Shown in pieces: positions 1 to 5,049 of a stretch of DNA of 5,049 nucleotides; position 1 is the first letter of the stretch, and each line of letters opens with the position of its first letter. This DNA is from Burkholderiaceae bacterium (GTDB lineage: Bacteria > Pseudomonadota > Gammaproteobacteria > Burkholderiales > Burkholderiaceae). A program made the translations under genes and the position numbers. Below the pieces are notes generated by a model. It had not been told where the DNA came from. It ran no database searches and saw nothing but the letters and a program-made list of their open reading frames with translations. The stretch lies in assembly GCA_947461805.1 (NCBI GenBank), contig CANHMJ010000101.1, positions 1-5,049 on the forward strand. Reading direction: 5' to 3'.

Positions 1-415
1 CTACGATGGCTTTTGTGCCTAATTCCTTTGCTTTGGCGGTCGCTAAGCCAACTTGCAACACAATCAATGCGCCAACGGTCATTGCTAAATAGCGGTGCAG
101 CATTTCAATCCAGGCCTTGACTTCAGTCACAGGGCCATCTGGCATGGCTGCCTCCGCCAAACGAATCTGCTCCATCACGCGAAACGGATTTGAGGTGCCA
201 TAACATCCTGGCCAATCGGGGCAGCCAAGACCAGAGTCGCTTAATCGTGTGAAAGCACCGAATACGATTAAATCAAATGTCAGAAAGACAATAGTCCAAT
301 TGAGTCGCTGAAATAAATTGAGGCTTGGGCGTGAAAATAGATACGCCAGCGGTATGCCCGCAAATACGATTGCGATTGCAGCTAACTCCAGAAAGAGGAC
401 TGCGCTATTGCTCAT
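1..415 (-). CDS. ctaA: Heme A synthase (COX15/CtaA family), N-terminal part, cut by window edge
   Basis: Converts heme O to heme A in the cytoplasmic membrane, supplying the heme of the aa3 oxidase encoded alongside. About 138 residues are visible; the C-terminal part lies beyond base 1. Seen directly: a hydrophobic N-terminal helix (about residues 5-27), a second helix (about 38-58) running into the COX15 signature GAFTRLSDSGLGCPDWPGCY at 53-72, then an ExxH motif (E104, H107 in EMLHR) at the start of the next helix. In the family this Glu and His are the catalytic/heme-binding pair. C65 and C71 fall in the first periplasmic loop, where Bacillus CtaA carries a redox-active cysteine pair; that equivalence is inference. 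The ATG at 415 overlaps the stop of the preceding gene as ATGA, so translation is probably coupled and no strong ribosome site is seen. The family is usually about 330-390 residues, so under half is present. ctaB (heme O synthase) often follows in this order but cannot be seen. Confidence 0.95.
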   Translation of the reverse strand, partial: MSNSAVLFLELAAIAIVFAGIPLAYLFSRPSLNLFQRLNWTIVFLTFDLIVFGAFTRLSDSGLGCPDWPGCYGTSNPFRVMEQIRLAEAAMPDGPVTEVKAWIEMLHRYLAMTVGALIVLQVGLATAKAKELGTKAIV

Positions 416-1071
416 TGAATCTTTTCGCCCGCCTGGTTTACTTTGAGTAACTTCTCCAGATCCTTGCGCATACCAGCAAATTCTTTTGGATCTGCGGTGA
501 CAGCAAACTGCATCATCTTTTCACCAAAGGGATTGAGGAGCTGAATGTCCTTGCCGCCTTGGTTAGCATCAAGCCAATTGATCCACTGTGCTTTTTCTGC
601 TGCAGCGGTAGGTGCATTCACAATAAAAAATCCAGCGGTCTGCTCATCATATGCCCGCCTTACCTGCGGATCGACCGGCATGCCATCGGTTACAACCCAA
701 ACCAATTGCGTACGTGGACTTTGCTTACCCAGCGCAACGCGTACCTGCCGCATTAAAAATAAGGCTTGCAAACAGGCTTCATTTTGGCTGACGCACTCCG
801 CGGCAGGACGCGCAACTAAGAGCGTCCACTTTCCTTCTAGAGGCAGATTAAACCAAGCCGATTGCGCCTGCTCTGGGGGCGTTATCAGCCTACCGTAATT
901 GGTTTTCCCACCTTCTGGCTTTAAAACATAAAACGTAAAGTAGGACGCAATAACCGGTAGAGCGCATGCAAACAGTAGCAGCAGCATTTGAATGCGGCCA
1001 CGGCGCGTTTGTGCGTTTGGTATCGGCGCCTCATGTTGCGCCGCCGGTATCAACAGCTCTTTATCTTCCAC
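412..1071 (-). CDS. Sco-like (thioredoxin-like) membrane-anchored protein of the cox locus, function unproven
   Basis: A conserved hypothetical of betaproteobacterial oxidase loci, lying between SURF1 and ctaA. With the GTG start it has 219 residues: a short polar Arg-rich N-terminus (TRRGR near 22-26), one membrane helix at about 29-50, then a periplasmic domain. This domain has Sco/thioredoxin-like order: a strand GKWTLLVARP (81-90), two cysteines (C93, C100), a helix with LMRQVRVALGK (106-116), a strand QLVWVVTDG (122-130), and a late NPFGEKMMQFAVTADP segment (180-195) resembling the end of Sco domains. Inferred role: copper or thiol chemistry during oxidase assembly. The cysteines are six residues apart (CxxxxxxC), not the Sco CxxxC, so copper binding is uncertain. 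Start: GTG at 1071 lies 7 bases after the SURF1 stop and has AAGGT 9 bases upstream. The ATG at 1116 would give 234 residues, overlap SURF1 by 38 bases and lacks a clear ribosome site. The stop overlaps the ctaA start by 4 bases. Confidence 0.8.
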   Translation of the reverse strand: MEDKELLIPAAQHEAPIPNAQTRRGRIQMLLLLFACALPVIASYFTFYVLKPEGGKTNYGRLITPPEQAQSAWFNLPLEGKWTLLVARPAAECVSQNEACLQALFLMRQVRVALGKQSPRTQLVWVVTDGMPVDPQVRRAYDEQTAGFFIVNAPTAAAEKAQWINWLDANQGGKDIQLLNPFGEKMMQFAVTADPKEFAGMRKDLEKLLKVNQAGEKIQ

Positions 1072-1078
1072 TATCGTT

Positions 1079-1855
1079 CTACCTTGTTGTTGTTTGGCGA
1101 ATTCGCAACAATCCATGAATCAACCAAAATAAGAAGGCACTCAGCGCGAGTGCAAACCACTGGAATGCATAAGCATAATGGCGTTCGACGCCGCTTGCTG
1201 CCGCGGTCCAATTTCGCATTAAGCCATCTTTTTCGAGTTCACTGATTTGCTTCAAAACAAAGGGGATTTGTTGCCACTGATGGCGCCCTGCCTCCTTAGT
1301 CAGATCCAGGTTTTGCTGTATTCGCACCGGACTATTGCCGCCCACCCCACCATCCCCCAGCTCAAATACCCGGTCGGGCTGGGCAATCCCAATGCCCTCA
1401 ATACGCATCTTGCCGCCGGGGGTATTAATCGGTGGCAGTACCATGCGGTCCTCTCGACTACGGGGAGCCCACCCGCGCTGAACCCAAATGACGGTGTTCC
1501 CCAGGCCAGTCACTTGAAGCGGCATCAACACATAAAATCCGGATTGACCTGCGCCGCCTTTCGATGCCGCTGCACCTGGCTGTGGGCGGTTATCCAACCA
1601 AATCGCCTGATCGACTAAAAACTCACCTTCCACAAGCAAGCGCCGGCTATCTGCTTCGGCTAAGGTCCATTGTGGTTTTGTATTCAGATTAAGTGGCGGA
1701 AGCGCAATCTGGGACGCGAGTTTTTCTGCTTTCTCGATTTTTCCAGCGGCTCGGCTCATCTGCCAAAGGCCTGCACTAATACCAATCGACATCACCACTG
1801 CCATGGCAATGGTTGGAATCACGCGATTGTGCAGCAAGCTAGAAAAAATATTCAA
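1079..1855 (-). CDS. SURF1 family cytochrome c oxidase assembly protein
   Basis: Inner-membrane assembly factor that helps place heme A into subunit I of aa3 oxidases. 258 residues, a usual length for bacterial SURF1. The topology is the family's two-helix plan: helix 1 at about 12-33 ending GLWQMSRAAGK, a large periplasmic domain, and helix 2 at about 230-250. Recognisable family blocks are RRLLVEGEF (71-79), WLDNRPQPG (86-94), GFYVLMPL (106-113), WVQRGWAPR (124-132) and, before helix 2, HYAYAFQWFALAL (226-238), the strongest SURF1 signature. The start appears to be TTG at 1855, with only a weak purine stretch upstream. The next candidates are GTG at codon 12 and ATG at codon 18, both of which would trim the N-terminus close to helix 1; no ATG is available near the expected start. 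It lies head-to-head with the plus-strand DUF2909 gene, 15 bases apart. The Sco-like gene follows 7 bases after its stop, so the two are probably cotranscribed. Confidence 0.93.
   Translation of the reverse strand: MNIFSSLLHNRVIPTIAMAVVMSIGISAGLWQMSRAAGKIEKAEKLASQIALPPLNLNTKPQWTLAEADSRRLLVEGEFLVDQAIWLDNRPQPGAAASKGGAGQSGFYVLMPLQVTGLGNTVIWVQRGWAPRSREDRMVLPPINTPGGKMRIEGIGIAQPDRVFELGDGGVGGNSPVRIQQNLDLTKEAGRHQWQQIPFVLKQISELEKDGLMRNWTAAASGVERHYAYAFQWFALALSAFLFWLIHGLLRIRQTTTR
1081..1085 (-). promoter_or_regulatory. Ribosome binding site favouring the GTG start at 1071
   Basis: AAGGT on the minus strand, 9 bases before GTG at 1071 and overlapping the first base of the SURF1 TAG stop. It supports a start just after SURF1 rather than the ATG at 1116, whose upstream bases (TTGGTTGATTC) show no comparable purine-rich site. 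Confidence 0.5.
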
Positions 1856-1870
1856 TGGTAGGATTCGCTT

Positions 1871-2080
1871 ATGAAATGGATTATGCCTGCTGCCCTTTTA
1901 CTGATTATTGCCAGCCTCGGCTCGGCTTTGTATTACATGATGAAAGACAAAGGCAATAGCTCTCGGATGGTTCATTCGCTCATGCTACGCATCGGCCTAT
2001 CCATTGCTCTTTTCTTAGGCATTTGGCTTGCTTATTCCTTAGGCTATATTCAACCCACCGGAATCAAAATCGGCCAATAA
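1871..2080 (+). CDS. DUF2909 twin-transmembrane small protein
   Basis: A 69-residue protein with two hydrophobic helices (about 4-24 and 39-60) joined by a polar loop with MMKDKGNSSRMV (23-34). It ends in YIQPTGIKIGQ. The layout and the loop and tail motifs match the DUF2909 family, small proteins of unknown function found beside SURF1 and coxC in Betaproteobacteria. ATG at 1871 is preceded by AGGA (1860-1863) with 7 bases spacing, a convincing ribosome site. It is the only plus-strand gene here. It begins 15 bases from the SURF1 start and converges on coxC, so its promoter must lie inside the SURF1 coding region. A poor candidate is TTGTGC (1827-1832) with TATTCA (1849-1854) 16 bases later. 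The stop codon sits in the loop of a terminator hairpin. A role in oxidase assembly or stability is guesswork from location. Confidence 0.87.
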   Translation: MKWIMPAALLLIIASLGSALYYMMKDKGNSSRMVHSLMLRIGLSIALFLGIWLAYSLGYIQPTGIKIGQ

Positions 2081-2093
2081 ACTTGGCCGATTT
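2067..2093. terminator. Bidirectional hairpin terminator shared by DUF2909 gene and coxC
   Basis: A perfect inverted repeat: TCGGCCAA (2070-2077), loop TAAAC (2078-2082), TTGGCCGA (2083-2090). AAA at 2067-2069 pairs with TTT at 2091-2093, giving an 11-bp stem with a 5-base loop. On the plus strand a short tail TTTCGTCTTC follows; on the minus strand the tail is TTTTGATTCC. Both T-runs are short, so termination may be partial. It lies at the end of two converging genes: the plus-strand stop TAA is in the loop, and the coxC stop is about 45 bases upstream on the minus strand. It would separate the ctaD-coxC unit from the SURF1-ctaA unit. Confidence 0.7.
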
Positions 2094-2137
2094 CGTCTTC
2101 GGTTGAACTTGCCATTGCTGGCCCGTTCATCCCGCAC

Positions 2138-2992
2138 TTACATCCAATAAATGACGACGTAGAGTCCAAGCCAAACGACGTCAACAAAGTGCCAATACCA
2201 TGAGGCGCCTTCAAAGGCAAAATGGTTATCCGCAGTGAAGTCGCCACGAATGGCTCTGCGCAAGACTACAGCCAACATCAATGCACCTAAGAAGACGTGA
2301 AATCCATGAAATCCGGTCAACATAAAGAAGGTTGAACCGTAAATGCCCGAGGTTAGTTTGAGATTTAAGTCTTGATACGCATGAATGTACTCGTAGACCT
2401 GAAAGCCTAAAAAGATGGCGCCCAAGAATACAGTCGCCGCTAAGCCATACACCGCATGCTTTTGGTTGTTCTCGCGAATAGCATGGTGAGCCCATGTCAC
2501 CGTTACACCAGAGCTCAACAAGAGCAAAGTATTAATGGTTGGAATCGGCCATGGACCCATGGTTGAAAACTGCTCTACTAAGCCGGCAGGGCCATCATTC
2601 GGCCACACTGCGGTAAAGGTAGGCCAGAGTAATTTACTTTCAATATCACCAAGCCAAGGCATTGAGATACTGCGCGCATAGAACAATGCGGAGAAGAAGG
2701 CCGCAAAAAACATAATCTCCGAGAAAATAAACCAGCTCATCGACCAGCGATACGACACATCGACGTTAATGCTATTTTTGCCTGAATTGGACTCAGAGAT
2801 TGCATCGCCGAACCATTTGTAAAGCACAAACAGGATATACACCACACTGGCAATGGTTAATGCAGCACCCCATGAATAGCCGTTCACCCAGCCAGTCATG
2901 CCGCCTCCAAAACCCAATAGGCCAATGCTAGCCATTACGGGATGTCTAGATAGACTGGGAACGAAATAGTATGGGGTTGAATTAGACGACAT
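2138..2992 (-). CDS. ctaE: Cytochrome c oxidase subunit III
   Basis: Also called coxC. Core membrane subunit of the aa3 oxidase; it carries no metal and stabilises subunit I and proton uptake. 284 residues, full length for the bacterial seven-helix form. Motifs seen: YYFVPSLSRHPVMAS near the N-terminus before helix 1 (here the front is short and polar), SEIMFFAAFFSALFYAR (91-107) with E92 at the position of the family's DCCD-reactive glutamate, TWAHHAIRENNQK (166-178), GFHGFHVFLGALML (227-240) and the C-terminal WYWHFVDVVWLGLYVVIYW (265-283), the diagnostic block of subunit III. ATG at 2992 follows a GAGAG-rich stretch (about 2997-3003) that can serve as ribosome site. DUF2970 ends 30 bases upstream on the same strand. 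It is the last gene before the hairpin at 2067-2093, so it is probably the end of the ctaD-led transcript. Confidence 0.97.
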   Translation of the reverse strand: MSSNSTPYYFVPSLSRHPVMASIGLLGFGGGMTGWVNGYSWGAALTIASVVYILFVLYKWFGDAISESNSGKNSINVDVSYRWSMSWFIFSEIMFFAAFFSALFYARSISMPWLGDIESKLLWPTFTAVWPNDGPAGLVEQFSTMGPWPIPTINTLLLLSSGVTVTWAHHAIRENNQKHAVYGLAATVFLGAIFLGFQVYEYIHAYQDLNLKLTSGIYGSTFFMLTGFHGFHVFLGALMLAVVLRRAIRGDFTADNHFAFEGASWYWHFVDVVWLGLYVVIYWM

Positions 2993-3022
2993 TGTGCTCT
3001 CTCTATTTACTCGAAATTAGTG

Positions 3023-3217
3023 TTAACTTGATACAACCATTTTTACAATCAACAACAAGGCAGACATAAAAATAACTGCCCCCAAAATCCCAGCAAGGAT
3101 GATGTGCACAAAACTCAAACTGGCTGCATCATCCTGTAATCCCGACTTCTTACGTACACCCAAAAACCCCCACATGACTGCCTTCATGGACTGCAAAAAA
3201 CTACTTTGCTTTTTCAT
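3023..3217 (-). CDS. DUF2970 single-helix membrane protein
   Basis: A 64-residue protein matching the DUF2970 family as I recall it: SFLQSMKAVMWGFLGVRKKS (6-25), then an acidic DD (29-30), SFVHIILAGILGAVIF (35-50) and a hydrophobic tail to about residue 62. There is one clear membrane helix (about 37-61), with a basic, partly amphipathic N-terminal segment likely on the cytoplasmic side. Its function is not established; members regularly sit between ctaG and coxC in Betaproteobacteria, which suggests an accessory role in oxidase assembly (inference from position). The ATG at 3217 overlaps the ctaG stop as ATGA, indicating coupled translation. It is followed after 30 bases by coxC. Nothing looks truncated. 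Confidence 0.88.
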   Translation of the reverse strand: MKKQSSFLQSMKAVMWGFLGVRKKSGLQDDAASLSFVHIILAGILGAVIFMSALLLIVKMVVSS

Positions 3218-3810
3218 AAGGCCGTCTTTACTGATTGCGGCGTACTTGATCCTGCTGGCTTTATGCCCACACCCAGCTCAAAAAAAGTATAAGACAGGGT
3301 AATCGTTTTAACGTCTTTGGGTAAATTGGGATCAATCACAAAAACCACCGGCATATCGCGCATTTGATGTGGATTCAGGGTTTGCTGCTGAAAACAGAAA
3401 CACTCTAATTTGGTGAAGTATTCGGTTGCGGCTTTGGGCGCATAACTCGGTATAGCCTGCGCCTCAACGGATCGACTTAGATTATTCGATACCTTGTAAA
3501 CAATTTCTGCCATCTCGCCAGGATGCACTTCGAGGTAGTTCTTCATTGGTTTAAATGAAAACGGGCCGCGCGTATTAGAGTCAAATTCAATGACGATCTT
3601 GCGTGAATAGTCGACTTGGGTATTTTCTAGCTTGGTTGCCCCATGGGCACGCACACCGTAATTGTTTTTATTGGTCACGACATTGATACCAGTGACCTCA
3701 CACAGTGCTTTATAGAGTGGCACTAAAGCATAGCCAAAACCAAACATCAAAATGGAAGCTAGCAACAGCTTCAGCAGAATTTGGCGATTAATGGTTTTGA
3801 TGTTGGCCAT
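3214..3810 (-). CDS. ctaG: Cytochrome c oxidase assembly protein CtaG/Cox11 (CuB chaperone)
   Basis: Membrane-anchored copper chaperone that delivers copper to the CuB site of subunit I. 198 residues, the usual length. It has a short cytoplasmic N-terminus, one membrane helix (about 11-33) running into GYALVPLYKALCEVTG (26-41), and a periplasmic immunoglobulin-like domain. Copper-binding features are intact: C37 just after the helix and the CFCF motif with C137 and C139, followed by QQQTL (141-145), DMPVVFVIDP (152-161) and TITLSYTFFE (169-178), all hallmarks of Cox11. ATG at 3810 has AAGG (3822-3825) 11 bases upstream, overlapping the stop of the small gene before it, so translation is probably linked. 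The stop overlaps the DUF2970 start by 4 bases. Unrelated proteins are also named CtaG (the caa3-type, multi-helix family); this one is the Cox11 type. Confidence 0.96.
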   Translation of the reverse strand: MANIKTINRQILLKLLLASILMFGFGYALVPLYKALCEVTGINVVTNKNNYGVRAHGATKLENTQVDYSRKIVIEFDSNTRGPFSFKPMKNYLEVHPGEMAEIVYKVSNNLSRSVEAQAIPSYAPKAATEYFTKLECFCFQQQTLNPHQMRDMPVVFVIDPNLPKDVKTITLSYTFFELGVGIKPAGSSTPQSVKTAL

Positions 3811-3823
3811 AATTTTTTAGGCC

Positions 3824-3955
3824 TTAACCCAACATAACTCGTTTCATCACAATGCCCATAAAGAAAACAAAGGCGACGCTGAGCATAATCAGACCCAAGC
3901 GGCGGTTACGCGCTGCCTGAGCTGATTTATACATGTCTTTGGTTTCCTGGGTCAC
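3824..3955 (-). CDS. Small one-helix cytochrome oxidase assembly protein (43 residues)
   Basis: A short gene between ctaD and ctaG. From GTG at 3955 it encodes 43 residues: a polar start MTQETKDMYKS, a basic patch AARNRRLG (14-21), one membrane helix LIMLSVAFVFFMGIVM (22-37) and a KRVMLG end. This basic patch, helix and short basic tail resemble the 'cytochrome oxidase small assembly protein' found at this exact site in Betaproteobacteria; the role is known only by position. Start choice is open. GTG at 3955 lies 8 bases after the ctaD stop but has no ribosome site; an in-frame TAG further upstream limits extension. ATG at 3934 (codon 8) has AGGA 10 bases upstream and would give 36 residues. 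The TAA stop (3824-3826) is 13 bases from ctaG. The reading frame closes the gap between two operon genes, and its protein pattern is clear, so I regard it as real. Confidence 0.75.
   Translation of the reverse strand: MTQETKDMYKSAQAARNRRLGLIMLSVAFVFFMGIVMKRVMLG
3945..3948 (-). promoter_or_regulatory. Possible ribosome binding site for the internal ATG at 3934
   Basis: AGGA on the minus strand (extended AGGAAA), 10 bases before ATG at 3934. It lies inside the longer GTG-started version of the small assembly gene, so if used it would make that protein 36 rather than 43 residues. The GTG at 3955 lacks such a site and would rely on coupling to the ctaD stop. Confidence 0.35.
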
Positions 3956-3963
3956 AGTGATAA

Positions 3964-5049
3964 TTAGCTAACTTTTGGCGGTGTTTCAAAAGTATGGTGC
4001 GGCGCTGGTGAAGGAATAGTCCACTCTAGGCCCTTAGCGCCATCCCATGGGCTATCAGACGCCTTGATGCCATGACCCCGGTAAGCGGGCATCACAACAA
4101 ACACGAGGAAATACACCTGCATCAAACCAAAGCCCAGACCGCCAATCGATGCAATCATGTTGAAGTCAGCAAACTGCGTTGGGTAATCGGCATACCGGCG
4201 CGGCATACCAGCCAAACCCAAGAAGTGCATTGGAAAGAAAGTGAGGTTAAAGAAAATCATCGAACCCCAGAAATGCACTTTGCCACGGAATTCATCGGCC
4301 ATGTAGCCAGTCCATTTTGGACACCAGAAGTAAAAACCGGCAAACATCGCAAAGAGGGAGCCTGCTACCAAGACATAGTGGAAGTGAGCCACAACGTAGT
4401 AGGTATCTTGCACGCCAATATCAATTGGGGCAATTGCCAGAATCAGGCCTGTAAAGCCGCCCATCGTAAATACGAAAATAAAGCCAACGGACCACAACAT
4501 TGGAGTCTCGAATGTCATCGAACCCCTCCACATGGTTGCAATCCAGTTGAAGATTTTGACGCCGGTCGGAACTGCAATCAGCATGGTGGCGTACATAAAG
4601 AACAACTGACCTGTTACTGGCATGCCAGTCGCAAACATATGATGCGCCCAAACGATGAACGACAAAATCGCAATGGAGGCTGTGGCATACACCATCGAGC
4701 TGTAACCGAATAAGGTCTTTCTAGAGAACGCAGGAATCACTTCACTAATAATTCCAAATGCAGGAAGAATCATGATGTAGACCTCTGGGTGGCCAAAGAA
4801 CCAGAAGATATGCTGGTACATCACAGGATCACCACCGCCTACGGCGGAGAAGAATGAGGTGCCAAAGTGGCGATCGGTTAGAACCATCGTAATCGCGCCC
4901 GCCAATACTGGCATTACTGCAATCAACAAATAGGCTGTAATCAACCATGTCCATGCAAACATGGGCATCTTCATTAAGGTCATGCCGGGAGCACGCATAT
5001 TCAAGATGGTGACGATGATGTTAATCGAGCCCATGATGGAAGAAGCGCC
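3964..5049 (-). CDS. ctaD: Cytochrome c oxidase subunit I, C-terminal two thirds, cut by window edge
   Basis: Also called coxA. Catalytic subunit of the aa3 heme-copper oxidase: reduces oxygen to water and pumps protons. 361 residues are visible, open to the window edge; the frame runs past the internal ATG at 5034 (GASSI precedes it), so that ATG is not the start. About 150-180 residues, including the first three helices and the first heme a ligand, lie outside. Counting from the first visible residue: NMRAPGMT loop at 17-24; GHPEVY at 86-91 with the CuB ligand H87, the D-channel E89 and the Y91 that is cross-linked to that His in the family; the CuB ligands H136-H137 in WAHHMF; K165 of the K-channel in TGVK; H222 (heme a3) and H224 (heme a) in VAHFHY; and the propionate-binding R284-R285 in GMPRRY. 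All key residues are present, so the enzyme is a canonical A-type oxidase. It ends with TAA at 3964-3966, 8 bases before the small assembly gene. Confidence 0.97.
   Translation of the reverse strand, partial: GASSIMGSINIIVTILNMRAPGMTLMKMPMFAWTWLITAYLLIAVMPVLAGAITMVLTDRHFGTSFFSAVGGGDPVMYQHIFWFFGHPEVYIMILPAFGIISEVIPAFSRKTLFGYSSMVYATASIAILSFIVWAHHMFATGMPVTGQLFFMYATMLIAVPTGVKIFNWIATMWRGSMTFETPMLWSVGFIFVFTMGGFTGLILAIAPIDIGVQDTYYVVAHFHYVLVAGSLFAMFAGFYFWCPKWTGYMADEFRGKVHFWGSMIFFNLTFFPMHFLGLAGMPRRYADYPTQFADFNMIASIGGLGFGLMQVYFLVFVVMPAYRGHGIKASDSPWDGAKGLEWTIPSPAPHHTFETPPKVS

Noticed and set aside
545..898. Plus-strand open frame of 117 codons opposite the Sco-like gene
   Set aside because: Cysteine- and serine-rich translation without any family pattern; it lies fully within a better-supported minus-strand gene.
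1072..1116. ATG-started N-terminal extension (MDCCEFAKQQQ) of the Sco-like protein
   Set aside because: These 15 codons overlap the end of SURF1, have no good ribosome site, and family members as I recall them begin closer to the Arg-rich stretch before the helix; the GTG at 1071 has AAGGT upstream. Not fully excluded.
1247..1618. Plus-strand open frame of 123 codons opposite SURF1
   Set aside because: No domain or convincing ribosome site; covers the conserved periplasmic domain of SURF1 on the other strand.
1827..1854. Promoter-like boxes TTGTGC and TATTCA before the DUF2909 gene
   Set aside because: Each matches only about half of the consensus; too weak to list as a feature although a promoter must exist nearby.
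4072..4713. Long plus-strand open frame of 213 codons opposite ctaD
   Set aside because: It is a mirror of the strongly conserved ctaD codons; its translation is rich in His, Asn and Lys, has no recognisable domain, membrane or signal pattern, and no ribosome site. ctaD on the other strand has all catalytic residues.
5032..5034. ATG as start of ctaD
   Set aside because: The frame stays open to the window edge with GASSI matching subunit I helix 4; a start here would remove the first helices and a heme a ligand.

Overview
The window holds the 3' part of an aa3-type cytochrome c oxidase (cox/cta) locus plus its assembly genes. It looks like a chromosome of a betaproteobacterium of the order Burkholderiales. 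Protein character, moderate base composition and gene order (ctaD, small assembly protein, ctaG, DUF2970, ctaE/coxC, opposite-strand DUF2909, SURF1, Sco-like membrane protein, ctaA) suggest a Polynucleobacter-like freshwater member. That genus call is inference from recalled gene order and was not checked by search.

Layout, read on the minus strand from the right edge. The 3' two thirds of ctaD (subunit I, the heme/CuB catalytic subunit) enters from outside the window at 5049 and stops at 3964. It is followed by a tiny one-helix assembly protein (3824..3955), ctaG/cox11 (CuB insertion, 3214..3810), a DUF2970 one-helix protein (3023..3217) and ctaE/coxC (subunit III, 2138..2992). These genes are separated by 30 bases or less, or overlap by 4 bases, so they probably form one transcription unit whose promoter lies outside the window.

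An 11-bp hairpin (2067..2093) follows coxC. It is also the end of a small plus-strand gene (1871..2080, DUF2909 twin-helix protein) that interrupts the minus-strand order. Left of it the minus strand resumes with SURF1 (1079..1855), a thioredoxin-like/Sco-like membrane protein (412..1071) and the 5' part of ctaA/cox15 (heme A synthase, 1..415, cut by the window edge). These three are tightly coupled and probably form a second, assembly-factor unit.

Together the genes supply two oxidase subunits, copper delivery (CtaG, perhaps the Sco-like protein), heme A synthesis and insertion (CtaA, SURF1), and small membrane proteins of unknown role that accompany this locus. No mobile element, tRNA, rRNA, CRISPR array or sign of recent transfer is visible. 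No gene-free stretch exceeds 60 bases. I do not see a new biological system. The less explained parts are the Sco-like protein with its unusual cysteine spacing, the small membrane proteins, and the plus-strand gene with a shared terminator inside the locus.
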